Assembly: GCA_045612105.1 (NCBI GenBank)
Contig: JAZKYL010000028.1
Coordinates: 1-14,070, forward strand
Source: SVTX01 sp045612105
Lineage (GTDB): Bacteria > Bacillota > Clostridia > Oscillospirales > CAG-272
Direction of reading: 5' to 3'
DNA: 14,070 bases
Of the stretch, positions 5,778 to 12,905 are shown one piece after another (position 1 is the first letter of the stretch; every line of letters starts with the position of its first letter). A program made the position numbers and the translations under genes. The notes below the pieces were generated by a model that was not told where the DNA came from, searched no databases, and saw only the letters and a list, made by a program, of their open reading frames with translations.

Positions 5778-7385
5778 TCAAAGCACGTTTGCGCTGATGC
5801 TGTGAATAGCATCGTTAACGTACCAGCTCTCTTCCTTACTCCTGTATGCAAGAAGCTCCTGATCAAGAGACTCGATAGAGTCCACCTTGCCGTCACAGTA
5901 TTCAAGAATGTACTGGCGAACAGTCTGCATACGTCTGATGATACCACCGATACGAAGGTCCATAACCTCCCAGCCCGAGAACTTGTTCTCCTTCTTCCAC
6001 TGGATAAGATGCGCCTTACCGTAAGCGTCTATGCGCTTGCAAACCTCAACGTAATCTTCGTTTGCGAGACGGCGAAGCTCATCCTTGTCGCCCTTCTCGT
6101 AAGCCGCTCTGGTCTTGATACCAAGCTCGTACTTGATCTCCATAGCGTCGCAAAGGCGAGCGGCGGTCTCGTAAACGTAGCCGTACTTGCGGCTCTTCTT
6201 CGCCAGCGCGTGCATATCCTTTGCAACGTCTGCAAACTTATAGCTCGCACCGGGTTTAACCATCCAGTCGAGGAAGTCGTTGAGAGTATCTGCGTAAAGC
6301 ATAAACTTCGAGGGGTTACGGGAGTGAGTTACGTTTCTCTCGTTGCCTGCGATGTAGTTACCGAAGTCGATTCTCATGCAAGCGTCGTAATCAAGACCGA
6401 CGATGCTCTTGAACTTCTTCTTGATCTTCTCCTCATCGGTGTTACCCTTTGCGTACTCGGCAATGTAGCAGAGCGAGGGGAGAACCGAATAGAATGAGCA
6501 CTCGCCGCCGTTGTTGCCCCAAAGGGTCATAAATACGTTCTTGACCTTGTTCTCTATACAAGCGTCGATAGCGGGCTTCATAGACTTGATGCTCCACTCG
6601 TTATCGGGGATAGTACCGCACCAGGTCCAAACGCCGCCTGCGAACCAGGTCTTCTTAGACATCTGCGCGTGCATCTCAAGCATATCCGAAAATTCCTGCT
6701 TCTTGCAGTGATAATAATCCCAGAAAACGGGGGTAATGTTCTTAGGAAGCGCGCTTCTGTAGGGCTCGGGAACCTCCTGCTTAGGCACTACGTAAACGTC
6801 GTTGTTCCAACCGTAGAAAAGCATATCCGACCAGATCATGGGCTCCTCGTAGCCGTATTTTGCCGCGATCTCGTTGACTCTTGCCAGATGCTTCTTCATA
6901 ATATCGATCTTGGACTCGTATCCGTTCTTGTCAAGATACGCACCGCGACCAAGCATATACGCCTCGTCCATACCGATGTGAATTCGACGGGTCTTGAAGC
7001 ACTTTGAAAGTGTAGCAAACATATGATCAATAAGCTCGTAAACTCTCTCGTCACCAACCATCATCTCCTGATCGTGGTCAAAGGGTACCTTGCCCCACTT
7101 CTTGTGGGTAGCAAGATGCGCGAGGGTCTGAATACAAGGAATGACCTCAATACCAATAGAGGTGCAGAACTCGTCAAGCTCCTTCATCTCGGCAACAGAA
7201 TATCTGCCTCTCATATAGCCGAAATAAGGCTCGCCCTCAACCTCATAGGTGTCCTCGGTATAGAGGAACAGCGCGTTGTAGCCCATCTTGCGAAGCAGAG
7301 GCAAAAATCTCTTAAGCTCGTCAACTGTTTTAACGGCGTTTCTGGACATATCCAGCATTACGCCAAAGGTCTTGAAATTTTTCAT
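5778..7385 (-). CDS. GH20 exo-beta-N-acetylhexosaminidase (GH20C type), first paralogue
   Basis: This 535-aa enzyme should release terminal GlcNAc or GalNAc from glycans. It resembles the pneumococcal GH20C in motif order: CSRNAV-like DMSRNAV (12-18), EDTYEVEGEPYFGYMRGRYS, IPCIQTLAHL (82-91), FATLSK, and the catalytic HIGMDEA with Asp140-Glu141, the GH20 assisting and acid residues. Later come WSDM, WDYY, the FAGGVWTW segment and a long helical C-terminus. It lacks the roughly 90-residue N-terminal domain of the pneumococcal protein and starts straight at the barrel. No signal peptide is present, so it probably acts in the cytoplasm on imported sugars. The ATG follows AGGAG. It is the second gene of an operon, 48 bp after the EEP-family gene, and is a paralogue of 8311-9930. 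Confidence 0.92.
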   Translation of the reverse strand: MKNFKTFGVMLDMSRNAVKTVDELKRFLPLLRKMGYNALFLYTEDTYEVEGEPYFGYMRGRYSVAEMKELDEFCTSIGIEVIPCIQTLAHLATHKKWGKVPFDHDQEMMVGDERVYELIDHMFATLSKCFKTRRIHIGMDEAYMLGRGAYLDKNGYESKIDIMKKHLARVNEIAAKYGYEEPMIWSDMLFYGWNNDVYVVPKQEVPEPYRSALPKNITPVFWDYYHCKKQEFSDMLEMHAQMSKKTWFAGGVWTWCGTIPDNEWSIKSMKPAIDACIENKVKNVFMTLWGNNGGECSFYSVLPSLCYIAEYAKGNTDEEKIKKKFKSIVGLDYDACMRIDFGNYIAGNERNVTHSRNPSKFMLYADTLNDFLDWMVKPGASYKFADVAKDMHALAKKSRKYGYVYETAARLCDAMEIKYELGIKTRAAYEKGDKDELRRLANEDYVEVCKRIDAYGKAHLIQWKKENKFSGWEVMDLRIGGIIRRMQTVRQYILEYCDGKVDSIESLDQELLAYRSKEESWYVNDAIHSISANVL

Positions 7386-7433
7386 AGTGTTCTCCTGTTT
7401 TTCTTAATAGATTTTGATAAATCTCTCATTACG

Positions 7434-8108
7434 TTAAACTAATACCGTCGCTGTATGAGGTCTGTGATCCGAGGCTACAACCGCGGGAATATCTGCGGAT
7501 ATGACCTCAATATCCCGAGAAGCGAAAATATAATCAATTTTACGATCGGGATTGTCCGAAGGAAAGCTGAGCTTCGGCTCGGCAAAGATGTCGGATACGT
7601 CCTTCATTCTTTCTCTTATGGGATCAAGAATCGGGTCTTCGGGCAGAGAGTTGAAGTCTCCCATAAGAACGCATTTTTCGTCTTTAAGGTGCTTCAGGAC
7701 GGTCTTCACCGCGTTTTCTCTTTCGTCGGGATTAAGACCGAAATGAGTGACCAGAACCGTGAGTCCCCCCTCAAGCTCTGCCTTCAGAATACAACGTGTT
7801 TCATAATAGCCCTTATATTCCTTGATCTCGGGATCGGGGATCGGGATATTCTCGGCAGAGAGTATGGGCAGCTTTGATAAAAATCCGTTTCCGTAAAGTC
7901 CTCTTCCCGGTATCTCTATCGCGGGAGCAAAAAACGAATACTTGATTCCCGTTAATTTCGAAAGCTTTTCGGTCTGCCCAAGATACATTTCGTTAAGACC
8001 GACGACGTCCGCATCAAAATCGCTGATCACCCTTGCCATAAGCTCATAGTCGATCTTATTTTCAAGGTAGCTCAAACAATGTTGAGTATTAAAAGTCATA
8101 AGCTTCAT
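7434..8108 (-). CDS. Endonuclease/exonuclease/phosphatase (EEP) family protein
   Basis: This 224-aa protein has all the motifs of the DNase I-like EEP fold: NTQH at 7-10, GLNE with catalytic Glu40, THFGL with His122, GDFNSLPED with Asp151 and Asn153, KIDYIF with Asp192, and SDHRP with Asp214-His215. The family hydrolyses phosphodiesters or phosphomonoesters with magnesium; members attack DNA, lipids, or sugar and inositol phosphates. The length suits the compact COG3568-like group. There is no signal peptide, so it should be cytoplasmic. The start has GGAAAGGA 8 nt upstream. It leads the operon with the first GH20 gene, which hints at a sugar-phosphate or glycolipid-derived substrate, but this is inference from position only. 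Confidence 0.88.
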   Translation of the reverse strand: MKLMTFNTQHCLSYLENKIDYELMARVISDFDADVVGLNEMYLGQTEKLSKLTGIKYSFFAPAIEIPGRGLYGNGFLSKLPILSAENIPIPDPEIKEYKGYYETRCILKAELEGGLTVLVTHFGLNPDERENAVKTVLKHLKDEKCVLMGDFNSLPEDPILDPIRERMKDVSDIFAEPKLSFPSDNPDRKIDYIFASRDIEVISADIPAVVASDHRPHTATVLV

Positions 8109-8160
8109 AATGCGATCCTTTCCGCGCCTTCCCTACGCAAAGCTCTCGCCTTTCGTGATG

Positions 8161-8189
8161 ATTATAGCACCGCAAGGGGCACAAGTCAA
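8161..8189 (-). promoter_or_regulatory. Proximal sigma-A promoter of the EEP-GH20 operon
   Basis: The minus strand reads TTGACT (8184-8189), 17 bp, TATAAT (8161-8166). It lies 52 bp upstream of the EEP start codon. Confidence 0.8.
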
Positions 8190-8231
8190 CAAAATGTCCG
8201 CAAATCATCAAGAAAAGTCCTGATTTACCAT

Positions 8232-8265
8232 AAGCCAAGGTAATTATAACAAATTATCTTGGCTT
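8232..8265. promoter_or_regulatory. 14-bp dyad: operator or terminator
   Basis: AAGCCAAGGTAATT (8232-8245) and AATTATCTTGGCTT (8252-8265) form a 14-bp inverted repeat with one G-T pair and a 6-nt loop. It lies 45 bp past the stop of the second GH20 gene, so it could be its 3' hairpin, but no T-run follows. It also covers the spacer and part of the -10 of the promoter-like sequence at 8243-8271, which suits an operator. Confidence 0.55.
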
Positions 8266-8271
8266 TGACAA
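8243..8271 (-). promoter_or_regulatory. Distal promoter-like sequence, EEP-GH20 operon
   Basis: The minus strand reads TTGTCA (8266-8271), 17 bp, TATAAT (8243-8248). It would give a transcript with a leader of about 130 nt before the EEP gene and is overlapped by the dyad at 8232-8265. Confidence 0.55.
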
Positions 8272-8273
8272 TT

Positions 8274-8309
8274 AAAAATCGATAAAATCTGTATGAAAAA
8301 TCGATAAAA
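8274..8309. repeat. Perfect 14-bp direct repeats, candidate regulator sites
   Basis: AAAAATCGATAAAA occurs at 8274-8287 and 8296-8309, with starts 22 bp apart (about two helical turns). The downstream copy (in minus-strand sense) ends 2 bp before the -35 box at 8266-8271, a typical activator-site position. The distal copy reaches to within 2 bp of the stop codon of the GH20 gene at 8311. Confidence 0.5.
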
Positions 8310-8310
8310 C

Positions 8311-9930
8311 TCAATTGGGCATATACATCGCCGAGGCAGTCATATTCTTCAGCGCGTCGTTGTAATTAATGCTTGCTCCCTTTGTTCCGAAGGGCAATAT
8401 CTCCTCCTCAAGCTCGGGTATCTTATCTATCTTGCGGTCAAGATAAAGATTGAGAGTCTTGCGGCAGTATTCGAGACGGCGAAGCATACCGCCAAGACGT
8501 ATATCGTGACAATCGAAGCCCTGGGGCTTGTTCTCAGTAAACCACTGCTTTTCAAATGCCTTTGCAAAGTTCTCGGCAGCGCGGATCATCTCAGGATAGT
8601 CTCTCTTCGCGTAAAGCTCAAGATCCCATCTCTTGCCCTTTTGATAAGCTGTTCTCACAAGAACACCCATCTCATATTTCAGAGCTAAAACATCACAAAG
8701 ACGCGCTTCTGTCTCAAAAATATAACCGAATTTGCGGTTTTTCTTAGCAATCGCGTGAAGCTGCTCCGCAAGAGCGGCATAGCGAGCGTTACCGCCCTCG
8801 GCAACGGTATAATCGGTAAAGCCGTTGAATGTATCTGCATAGAAGCAATACTTGGAGGGATTGTAGGGCAGGAAGCTCTTGGTCATCTCCTTGTCGGCAA
8901 CGTAGTTGACCATATCAAGAAGCATAAAGTCGTCAAATGCGAGACCGAACTTCTTCTGGAACTTCTCTTTTATCTTCGTTTCGTCGGTGTTGCCCTTTGC
9001 GTATTCGGCAAGATAGAAGAGCACGGGCAGATTAGCGTATCTCGAGCACTCCGCGCCATTGTCACCCCACATTGTGAAGAAAACGTTCTTTGTGCGGTTC
9101 TTTCTGCAGGCATCAAGCGCGGGAAGCATGGTGCGGAGAGAATAATAGTTATTGGGAGCGAAGCCCGACCAGGTCCAAGCACCACCCGCAAACCAGAAGT
9201 CCTTGGTGAACTGCTTATGATTGTACATCATATCGTCGTAGTTCTTCTCTTCAGTGTGATAGTAATCCCAATATACAGGTTTTACGTCCTTGGGCATAGC
9301 CTCAAGTGCTTCCTTGGGCATATCTATCTTCTCGCGGTAATATCCGTGACCCGTCAGCTCGGCAAAGAACATATCCGACCACATAAGAGGCTCGTAGTCA
9401 TATTTCCCCGCAAGCTCAATCACTCTCTCAAGATGCTTTTTCATAATGGAATTGACGCTTTCAAGTCCGTGCTTATCCATATATCTGCCGCGACCAAGCC
9501 CAAAAGCCTCGTCCATACCGATGTGAATTCTCTTGGAGCTGAAGCACTTTGAAAGTGTAGCAAACATACGGTCGATCAGCTGATAGCATCTCTCCTCGCC
9601 CACCATCATAGTGCGAGCGTTATCGGTGGGAAACTGACCCCAGCGGATGGTGGTCTCAAGGTGCGCGAGGGTCTGAATGCAGGGTATGACCTCCATTTTG
9701 ATCGACTGACCGTATGCGTCGATCTCACGCATCTCGGCGATGGAATATCTGCCTCTCATATATCCGAAAAAGGGCTCGCCCTCAACCTCGTAGGTGTCCT
9801 CGCAGTAAAGCAGGAGCGCGTTATATCCCATCTTCTTGATTGTCAGCATATATTTTTTCAGCGCGTCTACGGTCATGACCGCGTTGCGCGACATATCCAG
9901 CATTACGCCAAAGGTCTTGAAATTTTTCAT
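8311..9930 (-). CDS. GH20 exo-beta-N-acetylhexosaminidase (GH20C type), second paralogue
   Basis: This 539-aa enzyme is a close paralogue of the GH20 protein at 5778-7385. The first 150 residues are collinear without gaps and mostly identical, and the catalytic Asp140-Glu141 in HIGMDEA falls at the same position. It also shows WSDMFF, YWDYYH, FAGGAWTWSG, WGDNGAE and a helical C-terminal region, all shared with pneumococcal GH20C. It too lacks the N-terminal accessory domain and a signal peptide, so intracellular removal of terminal GlcNAc or GalNAc is expected. I start at the ATG at 9930, with GAAAGGA about 10 nt upstream; a longer frame to 9999 would overlap the promoter. It has its own promoter at 9971-9999 and is separated from the other copy by the EEP gene, so the pair probably arose by tandem duplication. 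Confidence 0.92.
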   Translation of the reverse strand: MKNFKTFGVMLDMSRNAVMTVDALKKYMLTIKKMGYNALLLYCEDTYEVEGEPFFGYMRGRYSIAEMREIDAYGQSIKMEVIPCIQTLAHLETTIRWGQFPTDNARTMMVGEERCYQLIDRMFATLSKCFSSKRIHIGMDEAFGLGRGRYMDKHGLESVNSIMKKHLERVIELAGKYDYEPLMWSDMFFAELTGHGYYREKIDMPKEALEAMPKDVKPVYWDYYHTEEKNYDDMMYNHKQFTKDFWFAGGAWTWSGFAPNNYYSLRTMLPALDACRKNRTKNVFFTMWGDNGAECSRYANLPVLFYLAEYAKGNTDETKIKEKFQKKFGLAFDDFMLLDMVNYVADKEMTKSFLPYNPSKYCFYADTFNGFTDYTVAEGGNARYAALAEQLHAIAKKNRKFGYIFETEARLCDVLALKYEMGVLVRTAYQKGKRWDLELYAKRDYPEMIRAAENFAKAFEKQWFTENKPQGFDCHDIRLGGMLRRLEYCRKTLNLYLDRKIDKIPELEEEILPFGTKGASINYNDALKNMTASAMYMPN

Positions 9931-9970
9931 TTTTTGTTTTCCTTTCACAAAAAAAGTATTTACATATTTA

Positions 9971-9999
9971 ATTATAACAAATAAATTTCCTTTTTGCAA
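9971..9999 (-). promoter_or_regulatory. Sigma-A promoter of the second GH20 gene
   Basis: The minus strand reads TTGCAA (9994-9999), 17 bp, TATAAT (9971-9976). It is 41 bp upstream of the start codon and lies between the gene and the left end of repeat copy C. Confidence 0.7.
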
Positions 10000-10026
10000 T
10001 AAGAAAAGATAAAATTATTGCATTTT

Positions 10027-10397
10027 TTCAAATTTTGATTTGTCGGGGACGCGGGGGAGGCGCGTTCGAGAAACTTTTTGAAAAAAGTTTCTCGAGCTCT
10101 TCAAAAACTTCCCTAAAAAAGGCTGGAAGTGTAGCCATTTCATCTTATGAAACCGTGAGGATTTTTATCAAAGCCTCACTGCTATCGTGTTTCGAGTGTA
10201 TTGCAAACTCTTTTGTTTAAAAGGTTTCAAATAAACTTGCAACACGATAGAAGATAAACTTCGGTTAAAATCAATATGGTTTCAAATGACAGCATTGGTG
10301 CAATCTTTCCCTTTTTTGAGGGAAGTTTTTTGGCGCAACCTTTTTTTCAAAAAAGGTTGCACGCGTCCCCCGCATCTCCCCGCTAAATTGCAATTTA
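10027..10397 (+). repeat. Palindromic intergenic repeat, copy C (complete, best reference)
   Basis: This full unit of 371 bp has overall dyad symmetry centred near 10214. From the outside in: AT-rich tips, a GC-rich terminal arm on each side, a local hairpin on each side (10067-10094 left; 10335-10360 right), and a second arm pair containing AAAAACTTCCC / GGGAAGTTTTT. Next come diverged inner arms sharing TGAAACC / GGTTTCA, a left-only small hairpin GTGAGG/CCTCAC (10155-10160 and 10174-10179), and a central 10-bp stem (10182-10191 with 10241-10250) with a 49-nt loop. It sits between the terminator of the UroD operon and the promoter of the second GH20 gene. No transposase or credible reading frame is present. 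Confidence 0.93.
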
Positions 10398-10402
10398 TCA
10401 TC

Positions 10403-10426
10403 AAAAAACGGAGCCTTTCGGCTCCG
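10403..10426 (-). terminator. Intrinsic terminator of the UroD-corrinoid activator operon
   Basis: A 7-bp stem CGGAGCC/GGCTCCG with a 4-nt loop is followed, on the minus strand, by six T residues. It lies 9 bp past the last stop codon of the operon and a few bases before the right end of repeat copy C. Confidence 0.9.
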
Positions 10427-10435
10427 CTAAAACTA

Positions 10436-11494
10436 TCAAACGTGCAGACAATGCTTAAATCCGCCCTCGCGATCCTTGTCCTTCTGTGCCCATTTGCCTT
10501 CAAAGGACAAGATCTTCATCCCCTTGTCAACGGTATTCTTATAAATGATCTCCATATCGTTGTACTCGGGCTGCGACATATTGATTCCGTATACGTTGGG
10601 CAACTCCGAAAGCCTGTCAATGTAATGATCTCCCCTACCGCAGAAATGAACCACACCGCCGCCGTACCTCTCAAGCAGCTTTCTGTCATATGGCATAGAA
10701 AACTCATCGTAAAGATCGGGCGAGACGTTCATCGCGCTGTCACTCCTCAAAACTATGGCTCCGCGGTGATTGAATCCGCGCCAATGTGAGCTCATCTCCT
10801 GCTTTATGGGATAGATCGTGTGCCACTTGTCGGTAACCGCAATAAACGTGTCGGTCAGAAGCGACAAAAAGGCATGCACCAGCTCAGGCTCATCGTACAT
10901 CTCGTAAAACATATCGCATCCCCAAATCATCTCGCACATATCCAAGGGGCCCTGTGTGTCGGGGTGAAAAACGTCAACGTACTTCTCAATCTTTGGGTAC
11001 TTGCGGAACAATTCCTTCACCGTCTCACCAAACTCAAACATACTGCCGCCAAAGCCGCCGTCAAGCGACGGAACACCCGCATCGATCAGATCACGAACCC
11101 TATCCGTGTCGTTAAAGGGCTTGGTGGTGGGAAGCGTGTTGGTCTCACGGGGCATCATAAAGATTTCCGCACCGAAAAGCGATGCCATAGTGCCCGTACC
11201 GTAGTTTGCGCGAATACCAAGAGTACCCACACCGCTCGACAGTATATCCGACACAGCCTGCATCTCAAGACGGATCATCAGATCAAGATCATTCACCGCG
11301 TCATTGATATTTACACGCGGCACCTCCACCCTCTGCGGCGCTTTTTTCTCTCTCACAGGATGAAAAATGTCGCCCTCAAAACGGTCGTACAAAAAATCCA
11401 TCCACTGCGCGTTATATTTGTCCTCTACCTCAGGGTCGATTCTCGACTCAATATCCTCAAGCAAAAGCTCGGTATCTCTACTCAGCTTAAACAT
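10436..11494 (-). CDS. Uroporphyrinogen decarboxylase (URO-D) superfamily protein, methyltransferase-like
   Basis: This 352-aa protein belongs to the URO-D/methylcobamide:CoM methyltransferase fold. The best landmark is VVHFCGRGDHY at residues 281-291, where H283 and C285 match the H-x-C zinc site of MtaA/MtbA-type methyltransferases; H290 or C349 could supply a further ligand. A charged N-terminal region of about 60 residues precedes the barrel and is absent from the other UroD-like gene at 12898-13887, from which it is strongly diverged. It should bind a methyl donor or acceptor that works with a corrinoid protein, not make haem. The start has GAAAGGA, which overlaps the 3' end of the activator gene 16 bp upstream, so the two are translationally linked. 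It is the last gene of the operon. Confidence 0.82.
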   Translation of the reverse strand: MFKLSRDTELLLEDIESRIDPEVEDKYNAQWMDFLYDRFEGDIFHPVREKKAPQRVEVPRVNINDAVNDLDLMIRLEMQAVSDILSSGVGTLGIRANYGTGTMASLFGAEIFMMPRETNTLPTTKPFNDTDRVRDLIDAGVPSLDGGFGGSMFEFGETVKELFRKYPKIEKYVDVFHPDTQGPLDMCEMIWGCDMFYEMYDEPELVHAFLSLLTDTFIAVTDKWHTIYPIKQEMSSHWRGFNHRGAIVLRSDSAMNVSPDLYDEFSMPYDRKLLERYGGGVVHFCGRGDHYIDRLSELPNVYGINMSQPEYNDMEIIYKNTVDKGMKILSFEGKWAQKDKDREGGFKHCLHV

Positions 11495-11510
11495 ATCAAA
11501 CTATCCTTTC

Positions 11511-12905
11511 TTAAATCTCAAAGCTCATATTTTCAATAAATTTTTCCGCAAAGACCTCATCCGCACTTAGATCGCAATATTCCGAAATATCAGCAATAGA
11601 TGCAGGATCACTCTCGCCAAGCGCATATTTTATAACGCCCTTGAGACAGGAATCCTCTAAAATACGACATTTTCCAACCAAATCTCTTGGAATAAGACCG
11701 ACAATCGCCGCCTTTGCCGTCGAAAGCTTCTTTGCAAATCCACCCGAGATATAAAGAGCGTCAACACGGCTGAAATCAATGTTCTCAACAGCCAACAGAG
11801 CCTCAATCGCCGAATGAACGGCAGATTTAGCAAGCTGGAAATTGCGCACGTCGGCGGGAGAGAGATAAACCTTGTCCGAAAGATAAAAATCCTTCTCCAT
11901 ATATCCGCTCTCGTCAATAATTCCGGATTGCAAAAGGCCGAAAACCGTGTCGATAAGCCCCGTGGCGCAGATGCCCTTAGGTATACAACCGCCAACAGTC
12001 TCGACAGTCACACCGCTTGCATCAATTTTCACCGAACAAACTGCCCCCGAAAGCGCGCTCATACCGCAATCGATATTTGAGCCCTCAAAACAGGGTCCTG
12101 CCGCCGCCGCGGTACAAAGTATCTTGTCCTTTGAAACAAGAGCAATTTCAGCGTTGGTTCCAAGGTCAACGAAAAGCGAATACTTCCCGTCCTTTGGCAT
12201 ATCTATAAGCCCAAGCCCCGCCACAACGTCAGCGCCCACAAAAGAGTGGGCCGAGGGCAAAGCACGCAGTCTTTCGCAGCCCGAAAGACCGATCTCAGCG
12301 GCGCAGACCTCCCTCTCGTCAAGGAAAACGGGAGTATAAGGAGCGACACCGATGGAAGTACAGTCAATACCCAGCAGCAGATGCAGCATAGTAGCGTTTC
12401 CCGCGGCAAACATCGTCCCGACGCGTCTGCCCACGGCATTTGTCATCTCGTTTATTCTTTTAATAAGCGGTAACTGAAGCGAAGCCGCGCCGCCCTTTGA
12501 ACACTGCTCTATTCGTGAAATAACGTCCGCGCCGAAAACGCTTTGGGGATTCAGCGCATTTACTCGGCAGATCTCGCGCCCGTCAAATGCAGAGAGCGAC
12601 AGCGCAAGAGTGGTGGTACCGATATCAAGAGCGTAAAAAAGCTCACCGTCGCCAAAAGCCGCTCCGTCGCAGAAGACTTCAACTTCAATGTCACGGCTCT
12701 CACAGAGAGAAACCGTCACGTCTCGCTCAACTTCATATTGACAGCTGAGTGTTTCCTCGCCGTCAACCAACACGCGGCATTTTCGGCAGCTTCCTCTGCC
12801 CGCGCATGGGTGCGGAGACTCGATGCCGTAGCGCATAAATACCTCCGACAGCCTCTCACCCTTCTCGCAGGACAAAATTCTGCCATTCACGTTTACCTTA
12901 ATCAT
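11511..12905 (-). CDS. Corrinoid protein reductive activator: [2Fe-2S] ferredoxin plus ASKHA ATPase (DUF4445, RACo-like)
   Basis: Proteins of this group use ATP and an iron-sulfur centre to reduce inactive Co(II) corrinoid back to Co(I) so that methyl transfer can resume. In this 464-aa protein residues 1-80 are a plant-type [2Fe-2S] ferredoxin with C34, C40, C43 and C55 (CAGRGSCRKC, then LSC). Phosphate-binding DIGTTT (94-99) opens the actin-like ATPase part, followed by FVDLGTNAEIAL and YISGGFAKKL farther on. It is shorter than the roughly 600-aa RACo because the ferredoxin runs almost straight into the ATPase, with no long linker domain. The ATG at 12905 overlaps the end of the preceding gene by 8 bp (ATGATTAA) and has GGTGAG just upstream; a start at 12971 would overlap far more. 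Confidence 0.9.
   Translation of the reverse strand: MIKVNVNGRILSCEKGERLSEVFMRYGIESPHPCAGRGSCRKCRVLVDGEETLSCQYEVERDVTVSLCESRDIEVEVFCDGAAFGDGELFYALDIGTTTLALSLSAFDGREICRVNALNPQSVFGADVISRIEQCSKGGAASLQLPLIKRINEMTNAVGRRVGTMFAAGNATMLHLLLGIDCTSIGVAPYTPVFLDEREVCAAEIGLSGCERLRALPSAHSFVGADVVAGLGLIDMPKDGKYSLFVDLGTNAEIALVSKDKILCTAAAAGPCFEGSNIDCGMSALSGAVCSVKIDASGVTVETVGGCIPKGICATGLIDTVFGLLQSGIIDESGYMEKDFYLSDKVYLSPADVRNFQLAKSAVHSAIEALLAVENIDFSRVDALYISGGFAKKLSTAKAAIVGLIPRDLVGKCRILEDSCLKGVIKYALGESDPASIADISEYCDLSADEVFAEKFIENMSFEI

Noticed and set aside
8755..9552. 265-codon plus-strand frame antisense to the second GH20 gene (similar frames at 5802-6497 and 10820-11539)
   Set aside because: These are mirror frames caused by codon bias. 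The paralogous GH20 pair shows conservation in the minus-strand protein, not the plus-strand one.
10035..10220. Open frame of 61 codons in repeat C, matched by a similar frame in repeat B within 4296-4490
   Set aside because: The likeness is a by-product of the repeated DNA. The frame runs through the hairpin, has no ribosome site, and the two frames end differently once the DNA diverges.
10286..10789. 167-codon plus-strand frame starting in repeat C
   Set aside because: It begins in repeat hairpins and continues antisense to the well-supported URO-D-like gene; no start signal.
10436..11494. HemE, the haem-pathway uroporphyrinogen decarboxylase
   Set aside because: No HemE N-terminal signature, a zinc-type HFC site is present, and the neighbours are a second methyltransferase and a corrinoid activator; no haem genes are nearby.
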